NCBI GenBank assembly: GCA_030142905.1
Contig: JASJOG010000061.1
Coordinates: 1 to 64,000, forward strand
Direction of reading: 5' to 3'
Source: Heliopora coerulea
Lineage: Eukaryota; Cnidaria; Anthozoa; Scleralcyonacea; Helioporidae
Length of the DNA: 64,000 nt
Made by a program: the position numbers and the translations under genes. Below the pieces are notes generated by a model. The model had not been told where the DNA came from. It did no database searches and saw only the letters and a list, made by a program, of their open reading frames with translations. Positions 48,322 to 58,284 of the stretch are shown piece after piece. Positions within the stretch are counted from its first letter, which is position 1. Every line of letters starts with the position of its first letter.

Positions 48322-49740
48322 AAGTAAGTGTTTTGTCAAGGTTAAATGGGGGTAGGATAGGGTGTAAGACCTTGCCCTTTACGTAATAGATAATTTAGTT
48401 ATAGAAGAAAACTAAATGTTGTTGTGATGGTTTTTATGTAGAAATGTTGGCCAAATGAAAATAAAATGAACGGAAAGCAGCAAGAGATATTTTAAGAAAA
48501 GTATTCATTGGTTGTAATAGATGTATTTGTGTTAGTTTACAATGCATATTTTAGTATTTATTTTACTGCTTATACTTGAGGTAATATTTAGCTCTGAAGT
48601 AAAGTAGAACAAAGAATTTTGCCAAAACTAAGTGGGAGTAGGATAGGGAGTAAGATCCTACTCTTAACGTAATAGTTAATTTAGTTATAGCAGGAAACTA
48701 AATGTTGTTCTAATGTTTTTATGTACGTATGTTGGCTTACTGCAGATAAAGTGAAGGTAAAGCATCAAGAGCCATTTCAAGGTAAGCATTCATTGTGTTT
48801 AATAGATGTATTTGTGTTAGTTTAGAATGAATGTTTTAGTATCGATGTTAGAGCTTTTACTTGAGGATGTATTTAATTCTCTCCTGCCGAAAAGTAAGTG
48901 TTTGTCCAAGGCTAAGCAGTGGTAGGATAGGAGGTAAGATATTACTCTTAATGCACTAGTTAATTTAGTTATACCACAAAAGTAAATGTTGTTGTGATGT
49001 TTTTATGCAGGTATATTGATTAAATACAGATAAAGTGAATGTAAACCAGCAAGAGACATTTTAAGATAAGTATTCATTGGTTGCAATAGATGTATTTGTG
49101 TTACTTTAGAGTGCAGGTTTTACTATCGACGTTAGCGCTTTTACTTGAGGTAATATTTAGCACTGAGGTCCCGCCGACCTAAGTGTTTCGCCAAGGCTAA
49201 GTAGGGGTAAGATAGGATGTTAAGATCTTATTCTTAACTTAATAGTTAATTTAGTTATAGCAGAAAACTGAATGTTCTTGTGATGGTTTTTATGTAGGTA
49301 TTTTAAGCCAAATGATAATAAAATGAATGTAATGCTGCAAGAGACTTTTTAAGTTAAGTATTTATTGGTTGTTATAGATGTATTTGTGTTTGTTTAGAAT
49401 GGATGTTTTAGTATCGAAGTTAGTTCTTTTGTTTGAAGTTATACTTATTTGTGAGGTACCACAGAAGTAAGTGTTTTGTCAAGGCTAAGCGAGGGTAGGA
49501 TAAGGGGTAAGACCTTACTCTTTACGTAATAGTTAATTTACTTATAGTACGAAACTAAATGTTGTTGTGATGGTTTTTATGTAGTTATGTTGGCTAAATG
49601 AAGATAAAGTGAATTTAAAGTGGGAAGAGAAATTTTAAGATAAGTATTGATTGTTTGTAATAGATGTATTTGTGTTAGTTTAAGACAAATGTTTTAGTAA
49701 CGATGTTAGTGCTTTTCCATGAGGTAATATTTAGTTCTAG
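48316..49740. repeat. Diverged satellite monomers
   Basis: Tandem units of about 280 bp with recurring GTATTCATTG, GATGTATTTGTGTTAGTTTA, GAGGTAATATTTAG and TAGTTAATTTAGTTATAGCAG segments. They are far more divergent from each other than units at the left and lack the clear 557-bp dimer. No genes seen. Confidence 0.9.
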
Positions 49741-49969
49741 GATCTGTAAGTAATATATTGTTAACATCACACATGTAGGTTGGAATTGTATTCTTGGAAT
49801 TACGATAAGCAGATTGATTTAATACTTTCCACAGTTTCTTGGATTCATTTTTGCTGGACACTATTTGTTGTGTGAAGTAGCTCCTTTTACCAATCCTATT
49901 GTCAAAAGCACACTTAATTCTGAAGGCTTGTTAGGATTCGTAAGGAATAACACAATTCTTTGCTTTGGT

Positions 49970-50275
49970 TTAAAGTAAGTCTCTTTCCCTGATGGTAGAT
50001 AAAATAACCGTTAATATGCAAGGCGGTAACTGGAGTGATTTAAAACGTTTCGACAACAGAGGAGCGTAACGATCCACAATTCTGTGAAACATGGCATACC
50101 ACAAGGCAAGCGGGCCCATAGGATCATCAAACGCCTCTATCATAGACCAGGGGGCTGTGCGTACATCCTCACAGAATTTCATTTCATCTAATCTAGTAAG
50201 GAGTCGGTAATGTATGGTGTTCCTACTTCCCTCATTAGCTTTTATCCTAGCATTACATCGTCTTACGACCAACAC
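49970..50275 (-). pseudogene. Linker after the LINE A endonuclease
   Basis: About 100 residues beginning LVVRRCN follow the endonuclease in a shifted frame. They correspond to the region between endonuclease and reverse transcriptase. Matching sequence lies at 54791-55096 in copy B, with over 80 percent visible similarity. Confidence 0.6.
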
Positions 50276-50308
50276 AGGATAGTGGTCACTCCGTGAGACC
50301 GTTAGAAC

Positions 50309-51049
50309 CTAGACTGATACGTCATTTCGTTTGGATAATACATAGATATGATCTATAAGCGTAGACGTAACGCTAAATGATTGATTAGTATAGTGTGAAT
50401 TTGTACGCTTAAGTTTGGTAACAATATGCTTAAGGCCAAGTCGCCGAAATGGTTTTATGACACTGAGTGAGTCAGATTTTTGATACAGTAAACTAATATT
50501 GAAATCGCCCAGTGCAAAGCATTCCTTATTTTCAGATGTTGGTTTCTCCAGAATGAGCCCCAATTCGGAATCATATGCACTATCAGCAGATGGTAAGCGG
50601 TATATGTTTGTTATTAATATTGGTGCCAAAAAGTGCAATATGATTTCAATACATGTAGACTGCACAGTTTGAGTTGTGAAATCATGTTTGGGCGTGTACG
50701 GTACGTCTTTATGAATGTAACCAATAATCCTTCCACCACAAATATTCGAGGAGTGGTCACAATGCACAAACGAATAGTTTGACATAGCTAACATATCGTC
50801 CGTGCAAGAATCGTCCAACCATGTTTCAGGAAATTATATTATGTGTACTGTTGGTCTTTGAAGAAGGATAGGTTTAAGTTTATCAAATTTTGTTCCAGCT
50901 TTGATACTGCGAATATTTAGATGGACAATAATAAGACCTTTGCTCTTTTTCCGGAATTTAAAGTCTCCGACATAGTCATCTCCTCGTGGGACTAAAGTAA
51001 GTGTAAAAAGTTCCCGATTCGATGATATTCCATGAACTGTTGCTTTCAA
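50309..51049 (-). pseudogene. APE-type endonuclease of LINE A
   Basis: The frame from 51049 to 50309 is continuous apart from TAA at 50834-50836. Motifs in order: IVHLNIRSI, ETWLDDSC, GRIIGYIHKDV, TNIYRLPS, ALGDFNISL and TLIDHIYVLS, all expected of the endonuclease that nicks target DNA for target-primed reverse transcription. Copy B has the same stop at the same codon. Catalytic residues cannot be fully checked. The product is inactive because of the stop. Confidence 0.85.
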
Positions 51050-51069
51050 TGATTGCTCTGTAGTTACAT

Positions 51070-51260
51070 CAAATTCGTCCTAATTTTGGTACAACTGACA
51101 CGTAGGGGAAACCCATCCAGTATGAGATGATACGGAGTGAATGAGGCAATTGTGTGGAAAGGAAAGGCACTTGGCATGCCATCAGTATTTGCATGAATCG
51201 CAAAAGAGTGCAGCAATAGCGTTGACATTTTGATTGCATGTAGGACACATATTTGCACCG
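51070..51260 (-). pseudogene. PHD-finger remnant of LINE A
   Basis: One minus-strand frame shows CPTC, FCDSCKY, then a stop (TGA) where a Trp is expected, then HAKC and W.SPTC: the Cys4-His-Cys3 spacing of a PHD finger. Copy B has TGG at the stop position, so the stop is private to copy A. PHD fingers are known just upstream of the endonuclease in CR1-like LINEs. Confidence 0.65.
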
Positions 51261-51279
51261 ATTTGGAAATAGATTTATT

Positions 51280-51666
51280 TTAATCTGTAGTCGGTTCGGG
51301 TGCAGGAGGACCAGGATTTGTTTCGATGTCACCACAATTTAAAATAAGATTAAATACACAGGAAGAATTTGCATAATATTGTATTATCTTCCTGGACCAC
51401 TTTAATTTGCGAAAGTGGGTGGTATATTGGATCACTGCACGTCTATTACTACACTTCATTCCAACAACAGAGAACAATAGGCTCCAATTAGTGTTTTCAT
51501 AAGGGCACTCAACTGGAATAGCACTTATTATAATGCAAATTGCAGGCCAACCGTTTGCTGAACTTTCGATGATAGGGATGCAAGAAGCGACAAATCCAGA
51601 GTGTTCTAGCACTCTTTTTGGTTGCACAACAATGCTCTCATGTTGTGGACTAATAATCCACAACAT
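51280..51666 (-). pseudogene. LINE ORF segment ending in a 2A-like sequence
   Basis: The 128-residue open part ends with NCGDIETNPGP at residues 110-120, an intact 2A-type D.E.NPGP motif that causes ribosome skipping in viruses and in some CR1-type LINEs. It is followed by a proline-rich segment and a stop. In full elements the 2A separates an upstream peptide from the protein carrying the zinc finger and endonuclease. The upstream half has little recognisable structure. Confidence 0.75.
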
Positions 51667-52022
51667 TAAGGACTAATAATCTGCTCACCTAGGTATCAGA
51701 TGTATTGGCTCTTTTCAGGTTTTGTCAAAAAATCGGATCCTGAAAATGAGAAAAATCGCGGGAACATCAACCACCCAACGACACTACATGCTTAAAGCCT
51801 TCGTTTCACTTGTACCATCGTAAGTCGAGTTTCACCTAGATTTTACTAGAGACTTGCTGTGAAACAGTTCAGACTTGTCTTGGGACCTGTTTAAATGATT
51901 TTCGTGCTCACATGACACTTGAAATGAATCTTGTTCCCGTACACTTATGACTTTTTCTTGAGATTTTGACTTGCGATTTGACTTGACTTCAGACTTTGAA
52001 TTGACTTGACTTGATTTGACTT

Positions 52023-54460
52023 TGTTGTGATATTTCTTCTGTAGGTATGTTGGCCAAATGCAGATAAAATGGATGTAAAGCAGCAAGAGACTTTTTAAGA
52101 TAAGTATTCATTGCGTTTAATAGATGTATTTGTGTTAGTTTAGAATGAATGTTTTAGTATCGATGTTAGAGCTTTTACTTGAGGATATATTTAATTCTCT
52201 CCTGCCGAAAAGTGTTTCTCCAAGGCTAAGCGTTTGTAGGATAGGAGGTAAGATATTACTCTTAACGCACTAGTTAATTTAGTTATACCACAAAACTAAA
52301 TGTTGTTGTGATGTTTTTATGCAGGTATATTGATTAAATGCTGATAAAGTGAATGTAAACCAGCACAAGACTTCGTAAGGTAAGTATTCATTGCTTGTAA
52401 TAGATGTATTTATGTTAGGATATTATATATTTGTTGTAACAGATGTATTTGGTAGGATACGGGGTAAGTTCTTACACTTAATGTAACTGTTAATTTAGTT
52501 ATAGCAGATAATTAATGTTAATGTCATGTTTGTTTTGTAGATATGTTAGCCAAATGAAGATAAAGTGAATGTAAAGCAGCAGGATACTGTATAAGATAAG
52601 TATCAATGGGTATAATAGATGTATCTGTGTTAGTTTAAGTAGGATATTTTAGTATCGATGTTAGTGCTTTTCCTTGAGGTAATATTTAGTTCTGAGGTGC
52701 TGCAGAACTAAGAATTTCGTCAAGGTTAAACGGAGGAAAGATAGTGGGTAAGACCTTACTCTTTATGTAATAGTGAATTTAGTAATAGGAGAAAACTAAA
52801 TCTTTTTGTGATGGTTTTTATGTAGGTATGTTGGCCAAATTAAAGATAATTTGAATGTAAGGCAGCAAGAGACTTTTTAAGATAAGTATTCATTTATTGT
52901 AATAGATGTATTTGTGTTTGTTTTGGATGCATGTTTTAGTATCGATGTTAGTGCTTTTCCTTGAGGTGATATTTAGTTCTGAGGTACCACAGACTAAGTG
53001 TTATCCCAAGCCTAAGAGTGGGTGGGATAGAAGGCAAAACATTTCTCTCAATGTAATGGTTAATTCAGTAATTTGGGAAAACCAAATATTTTTGTGATGG
53101 TTTTATGTGGGTATGTTGGCCAAATGAAGATAAAGTGAATGTAAAGCAACAAGAGACTTTTTAATGATGAGTATTCATTGCCTTTAATAGATGTATTTGT
53201 GTTGGGTTAGGATGCATGTTTTCATACCAATTCAACTGCTTTTACTTGAGGTAATATTTAGTTGTTAGGTTCCACACAACTAAGTGTTCTGCCAAGGCTT
53301 TGTGAGGGTAGGATAGGGGCTAAGATCTCTCTGTTAACGTAATAGAAAATTTAGTTTTAGCAGAAGACTATATGTTGTTGTGACGTTTTCTATGCAGGTG
53401 TGCTGGCCAATTGAAATGAAAGTGAATGTAAGGCAGCAAGAGACATTTTAAGGTAAGTATTTATTGGTTGTAATAGATGTATTTGTGTTACTTTAGGATG
53501 CATGTTTTAGTACTGATATTGCTGATTTTACTTGAGTTAATATTTAGTTCTGAGGTATTGCAGAACTAAGTGTTTCGTGAAGACTGAGTTGAGGTAGTAT
53601 TGGGGGTAAGGTCTTGCTCTTAATGTAATAGTTAATTTAGTTATAGCAGAGAACTAAATGTTGTTGTGATTTTATTTATGTAGGTATGTTGGCCAAATGA
53701 ACATAAAGTGAATGTAAAGCAGCAAGAGAATTTTAAGATAAGTAATCATTTGTTGTAATAGTTGTATTTATGTTAGTTTCGGATGCATGTTTTAGTATGA
53801 ATGTTAGTGCTTTTCCTTGAGCTAATATTTAGTTCTGTTGTGGCACAAAACTGTTTCTTCAAGGCTGAGCAATGATAGGATAGGTGGTAAAATATTACTC
53901 TTAACATAATAGTTATTTTTGTTATCGCAGAAAATTAAATGTTGTTGTGATGGTTTTTATGAAGGCGTATTTTACAAATGAAAATAAAATGAATGGAAAG
54001 CAGCAAGAGATATTTGAAGGTAAGTATTCATTGCTTGTAATAGATGTATTTGTGTTAGTTTATGATGCATATTTCAGCATTTATTTTACTGCTTTTACTT
54101 AAGGTAATATTTAGTTCGGAGGTACAGCAGAACTAAGTGTTTTGAACAGACTGAGCAGGGGTAGGATAGTGGGTAATATCTTTCTCTTAACGTAATAGTT
54201 TAGTTATAGCAAAAAACGTAATGTTGTTGTGATATCTTTTATGAAGATATGTTGGCCAAATGAAGATAAAGTGAATGTAAAGCAGCAGGAGACTTTTAAG
54301 ATAAGTGTTCATTCGTTGTAATAGATGTATTTGTGTTAGTTTAGGATAAAGGTTTTAGTATTTATTTTACTGCTTTTCGTTGAGGTAATATTTAGTTCTG
54401 AGGTACAGCAGAACTACGTGTTTCGCCAATGCTTACCGGGGGTAGGATAGGGGGTAAGAT
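52023..54460. repeat. Diverged satellite monomers between the LINE copies
   Basis: Several units of about 280 bp, each with GTAGGTATGTTGGCCAAATGAAGATAAAGTGAATGTAAAGCAGCAAGAGACTTT-like segments (shown here in pieces by family resemblance) and AATAGATGTATTTGTGTTAGTTT. They are well diverged. No gene is seen; the open frame at 52906-53097 is repeat sequence. Confidence 0.85.
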
Positions 54461-55855
54461 CTGAAGTGTATCGAAGTCGCGATCATTATGGACTGCACCT
54501 TTGTTAATGGTTCTTACTACTTGGGAAAAATAAGAGTTAAATGCGTTGGCAATCTCTGTAGGGTCTGTAAGTAATATATCGTTATCATCACACACATAGG
54601 TTGGAATTGTATTGTTGGAATTACAATTAGCCTCGTGATTTAATATTTTCCACAGTTTTTTTTAATCATTTTTGCTGGAAAAATACCTGTTTGCGAAGTA
54701 GCTCCTTTTACCCATCCTACTGTCGAAAGCACACTTATTTCTGAAGGCTTTATAGGATTCCCAAAGAATAACACAGTTCTTCACTTTGGTTTAAAGCAAG
54801 TCTCTTTCCCTGATGGTAGATAAAATATCTGTTGCTATCGAAGGAGGTAACTGGAGTGATTTAACACGTTTCGACAATGAAGGAGCGTGACGATCCACAA
54901 TACTGTCGAACATGGCATACCGCAAGGCGAGCGGGTTCGTAGGATCATCAAACGCCTCAATCATAGACCAGGGAGCTGTGCGTAGATCCTCACGGAATTT
55001 CATTTCATCTAATCTAGAAAGGAGTAGGTATTGTATGGGGTTCCTACTTTCCTCATTAGCTTTTATCCACATATTACATTGTCTTACAACCAACACAGGA
55101 TAGTGGTCACTCAGTGAGACAGGTGGAAACTAGACTGATGCGACATTTCATTTGGATAATACATAGATATGATCTATAAGTGTAGACGTAACGCTAAATG
55201 ATCCATTAGTATAGTGTGAATTTGTACTAATATGTTCGGTAACCAATTGCTTAAATCCAAGTCACCGAAACGGTTTTATGACGCTGAGTGAGTTAGATTT
55301 TTCGAAACAATAAATTAATATTGAAATCGCCCAATACAAACATTCCTTATTTTCAGATGCTATTTTCTCCACAATGAGTCCTAATTCAGAATCATATACA
55401 CTATCAGCAGATGGTAAGCGATATAAGTTTGTTTTTAATATTGGTGCTTAAAAGTGCAATTTCATTTCAATACAAGTAGACTCCACAGTTTGAGTTGTCA
55501 AATCATGTCTGGGCGTGTACGGTACGTCTTTATGAATGTACGTAATAATCCCTCCACCACGAATATTCGAGGAGCATTCACAACGTACAAACGAATAGTT
55601 TGGGATAGGTAACATATCGTCCGTGCAAGAATCGTTCAACCATGTTTCAAGAAATTATATTATGTGTACTGTTGGTCTTTGAAGAAGGATAGCATTAAGT
55701 TTGTCAAATTTTGTTCCAGGTTTGATACTGGAAATATTTAGATGGACAATAATAAGACCTTTGCTCTTTTTTCCGGAAGTTAAAGCCTCCAACATAGTCA
55801 TCTCCTCCTGAGACAAAAGTAAGTGTAAAAAGTTCCCGATTGGATGATATTCCAT
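54392..55855 (-). pseudogene. Endonuclease and linker remnants of LINE B
   Basis: Pieces of the endonuclease lie at 55448-55855 (HLNISSIKPG, WLNDSC, GGGIITYIHKDV) with TAA at 55655-55657 at the same codon as in copy A. Further pieces with TLIDHIYVLSK lie near 55140-55200, the linker at 54791-55096, and the pre-RT segment (ANAFNSYFSQVV) at 54461-54595. Below 54461 the sequence is satellite. Several frameshifts and stops. Confidence 0.75.
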
Positions 55856-55984
55856 GAACTGTTGCTTTCAATGATTGGTCTGTAGTTACATCAAATTCGT
55901 CCTAATTTTGGTACAACTGACACCTAGGGGAAACCCATTCAGTATGAGATGATACGGAGTGAATGAGTCAATTGTGTGGAAAGG

Positions 55985-55996
55985 AAAGGCACTTGG
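55985..55996. repeat. Left 12-bp target duplication of the Penelope-like insert
   Basis: AAAGGCACTTGG, repeated at 57479-57490. Copy A of the LINE has the segment once (near 51168), which confirms a duplication caused by insertion. Confidence 0.85.
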
Positions 55997-56437
55997 AAAA
56001 GTTTAAAATAAAACATATTCCGAAGAATAAAGTCATCTTGAGAACTCAAGATATGAGTCAATGCAAGATAAAACTATTGTTGAAACTGTGATATTTCGAC
56101 TTTATTCCAAAGTCATCTTCAGACAGAATGATAATTACAAAAACATGCCAGAGTGTATATACAGGAGGTGTGATGACATCATCGAGACAGAATTAGGAAA
56201 CACTACCGGTAATCCCTAATATTTACATGCTGAGATGTTGAGATGCTAAGTGCTAATTAGAAGTTCTCACCACCATTAATCGTAAAGATACTCACACTGG
56301 TCAATATACGCACATCACAAGTTTTGAACCTTTTTCACGCAAAACTGCATGGATAAAAGTCTCTTTTTAACCGCGCTCTTAAAATTTGTAGTTCAAGAAA
56401 GCTTTTTAACAACAATATCAGTTTTATAAATTCTTGT

Positions 56438-57107
56438 ATGTCGTGGAATGGTTATCCCAATAGCGTAAAATATTTTCTTATTAATAAACCAAAACGCAAA
56501 TACAACCCTTCTACAATTAAAACGAATAGGTCTTGCGATGATGATAATTTACCCAAAATTTGGATACGTATTCCTTTCCTTGGTAAACAAAGTGAAAATC
56601 TAATTAAATCATGCATTTCGAAAATTCGGCGTCATCTCAATCAACCCATTAAATTTATCGTTATTTATGACACGAAAAAAGTCTCCTATTTTATTTCTAA
56701 CAAAGATAAGATTCCGGAAATGTCTCGCAATAATATCGTCTACCAAATTACTTGTCCTGGCTGCAACAAAACATATATTTAAAACCGACCGTTGTCTTCA
56801 CAAACGCCTTTCCGAACATTCTACTCAACATAACACCAGTGCAGTTGCCCAACACTTTCTCGAATGTGAACACGCTCACTTCATTAATGACTTATACGAT
56901 CAGTACGACAGACTAAATGACCTTCCCTTTTCTTCTAACACATCTACGTCCATTATAAATTTAATCTTTAATAACTATAAAATTCTTTATACGAGTAAGT
57001 CTACTAACACCAATAAACTTCTAATAATTGAAGCACTCCACATTAAGTTTAATAAACCTGAGCTTAATTCTGGGCTCAAAGCTAGCAAAGAACTCAACCT
57101 TTTTTAA
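56438..57107 (+). pseudogene. Penelope-type GIY-YIG endonuclease domain, frameshifted
   Basis: First frame 56438-56782 includes GYPNSVKYF, WIRIPFLG, and NNIVYQITCPGCNKTYI, the start of the GIY-YIG domain with its CPGC zinc-like insertion. The frame then breaks; the second frame continues from about 56782 with KTDRCLHKRLSEH, AVAQHFLEC and a final EALHIKFNKPELN. The glycine expected after TYI is lost at the break. Penelope elements use this nuclease for insertion. The upstream reverse transcriptase is absent. Confidence 0.85.
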
Positions 57108-57311
57108 TTAGATATTATGCACACTTGTTATCAGTTAGCCCAATTGTTCTATTCATGCTCAACCGCTTTATTAATGGTGGCGAGAACTTCTAATTAGCAC
57201 TTAGCTTCTCAACATCTCAGCATGTAAATTAGGGATTACCGGTAGTGTTTCCTAATTCTGTCTCGATGATGTCATCACACTTCCTGTATATACACTCTGG
57301 CATGTTTTTGT

Positions 57312-57360
57312 AATTATCATTCTGTCTGAAGATGACTTTGGAATAAAGTCGAAATATCAC
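57312..57360 (+). ncRNA. Hammerhead-ribozyme-like motif in the Penelope terminal repeat
   Basis: CTGAAGA fits the CUGANGA core, followed by arms GACTTT/AAAGTC with loop GGAAT, then GAAA. Penelope-like elements are known to carry hammerhead ribozymes in their terminal repeats. One extra base sits between core and stem, and stems I and III are not clear, so this copy may be degenerate. The same motif is inverted in the left repeat. Confidence 0.4.
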
Positions 57361-57589
57361 AGTTTCAACAATAGTTTTATCTTGCATTGACTCATATCTT
57401 GAGTTCTCAAGATGACTTTATTCTTCGGAATATGTTTTATTTTATACTTTTTGAAGTTGTCGGCTGGTCATGGTTTTTAAAGGCACTTGGGATGCACCAG
57501 TATTTACATGAATCGCAAAAGAGTGCAGCAATAGGGTTGACATTTTTATTGCAAGTAGGACGCAATATTTGCACCGATTTGGAAATAGA

Positions 57590-58008
57590 ATTATTTTCAT
57601 CTGTAGTCGGTTCGGGTGCAGGAGGACCAGGATTTGTTTTGATGTCACTGCAATTTAAAATAAGATTAAATACAGAGGAAGAATTTGCATAATATTGTAT
57701 TATCTTCCGGGACCACTTTCATTTGCGAAAGTGGGTCGTATATTGGATCACCGCACGTCCATTACTACACTTCATTCCAGCAAAAGAGAACAATAGGCTC
57801 CAATTAGAGTTTTCATAGGGCAGTCAACTGGAATAGCATTTATTATAATCCAAATTGCAGGCCAACCGTTTGCTGAACTTTCGATGATAGGGATGCAAGA
57901 AGCGACAAATGCAGAGTGTTCTAGTGCTCTTTTTGGTTGCACAACAACACGACCAATAATCCGCTCACCTAGGTATGAGGTGTATTTGCTTTTTTGAGAT
58001 TTTGTCAT
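57590..58008 (-). pseudogene. 2A-region remnant of LINE B
   Basis: Matches the 5' coding part of copy A. The 2A-like site reads NCSDIKTNPGP near 57610-57645: the essential Glu of D.E.NPGP is Lys here, so skipping should fail. The preceding sequence is split into two frames. Confidence 0.7.
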
Positions 58009-58284
58009 AAATTACATCCTGAAAATGAGAAAAATCATGAAAACAAGCACCCAAACGACACGTCATGCTTAAGGCCTTGGTTTATGTTCTACAATCATAT
58101 GTCGAGTTTCTCCTAGATTTGACTAGAGAGCTGCTGTGAAACAGCTTGGAATTGACTTGGGACTTGTTTCTAAATGATTTTCGTGCTCTTTTGACACTTG
58201 ACATCAATCTTGTTCCAATACACTTATGGCTTTTTCTTGAGACTTTGACTTGAGATTTGACTTGACTTGATTTGACTTTGTTGT

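Larger units (their letters stand above)
49741..52022 (-). mobile_element. CR1-like LINE fragment A (5' part)
   Basis: Minus-strand non-LTR retrotransposon: a 5' non-coding part ending in a TTGAC-rich tract at about 51960-52020, a 2A-bearing frame, a PHD-type zinc finger, and an APE-type endonuclease. It stops at 49741 before any reverse transcriptase. This is the reverse of normal LINE truncation, which removes the 5' end. It is flanked by satellite on both sides. Order and motifs (HLNIRS, GDFN, IDHIYV) fit the CR1 group. Confidence 0.85.
55997..57478 (+). mobile_element. Penelope-like element fragment with long inverted ends
   Basis: A 1,482-bp insertion with a 12-bp target duplication. 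Inverted repeats of about 280 bp (55997-56276 and 57170-57452) surround the C-terminal part of a Penelope-type protein with a GIY-YIG endonuclease. The right end has about 26 extra bp beyond the repeat. The reverse transcriptase is missing. Penelope elements commonly carry repeated, sometimes inverted, terminal units, and 5' truncation is usual. Confidence 0.8.
54461..58284 (-). mobile_element. CR1-like LINE fragment B, split by a Penelope-like insertion
   Basis: Same segment of the same LINE as copy A, reaching about 100 bp further at the 3' side (54461) to include ANAFNSYFSQVV, which precedes the reverse transcriptase in such elements. It shares with copy A the 5' junction with satellite (TTTGACTTTGTTGTGATATTT then TCTGTAGGTATGTTGGCC) and the endonuclease stop. 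The coding parts are more broken. A 1.48-kb insertion at 55997-57478 divides the PHD-finger region. Confidence 0.85.

Noticed and set aside
54912..55103. Plus-strand 63-codon frame in LINE B
   Set aside because: Antisense shadow of the endonuclease linker.
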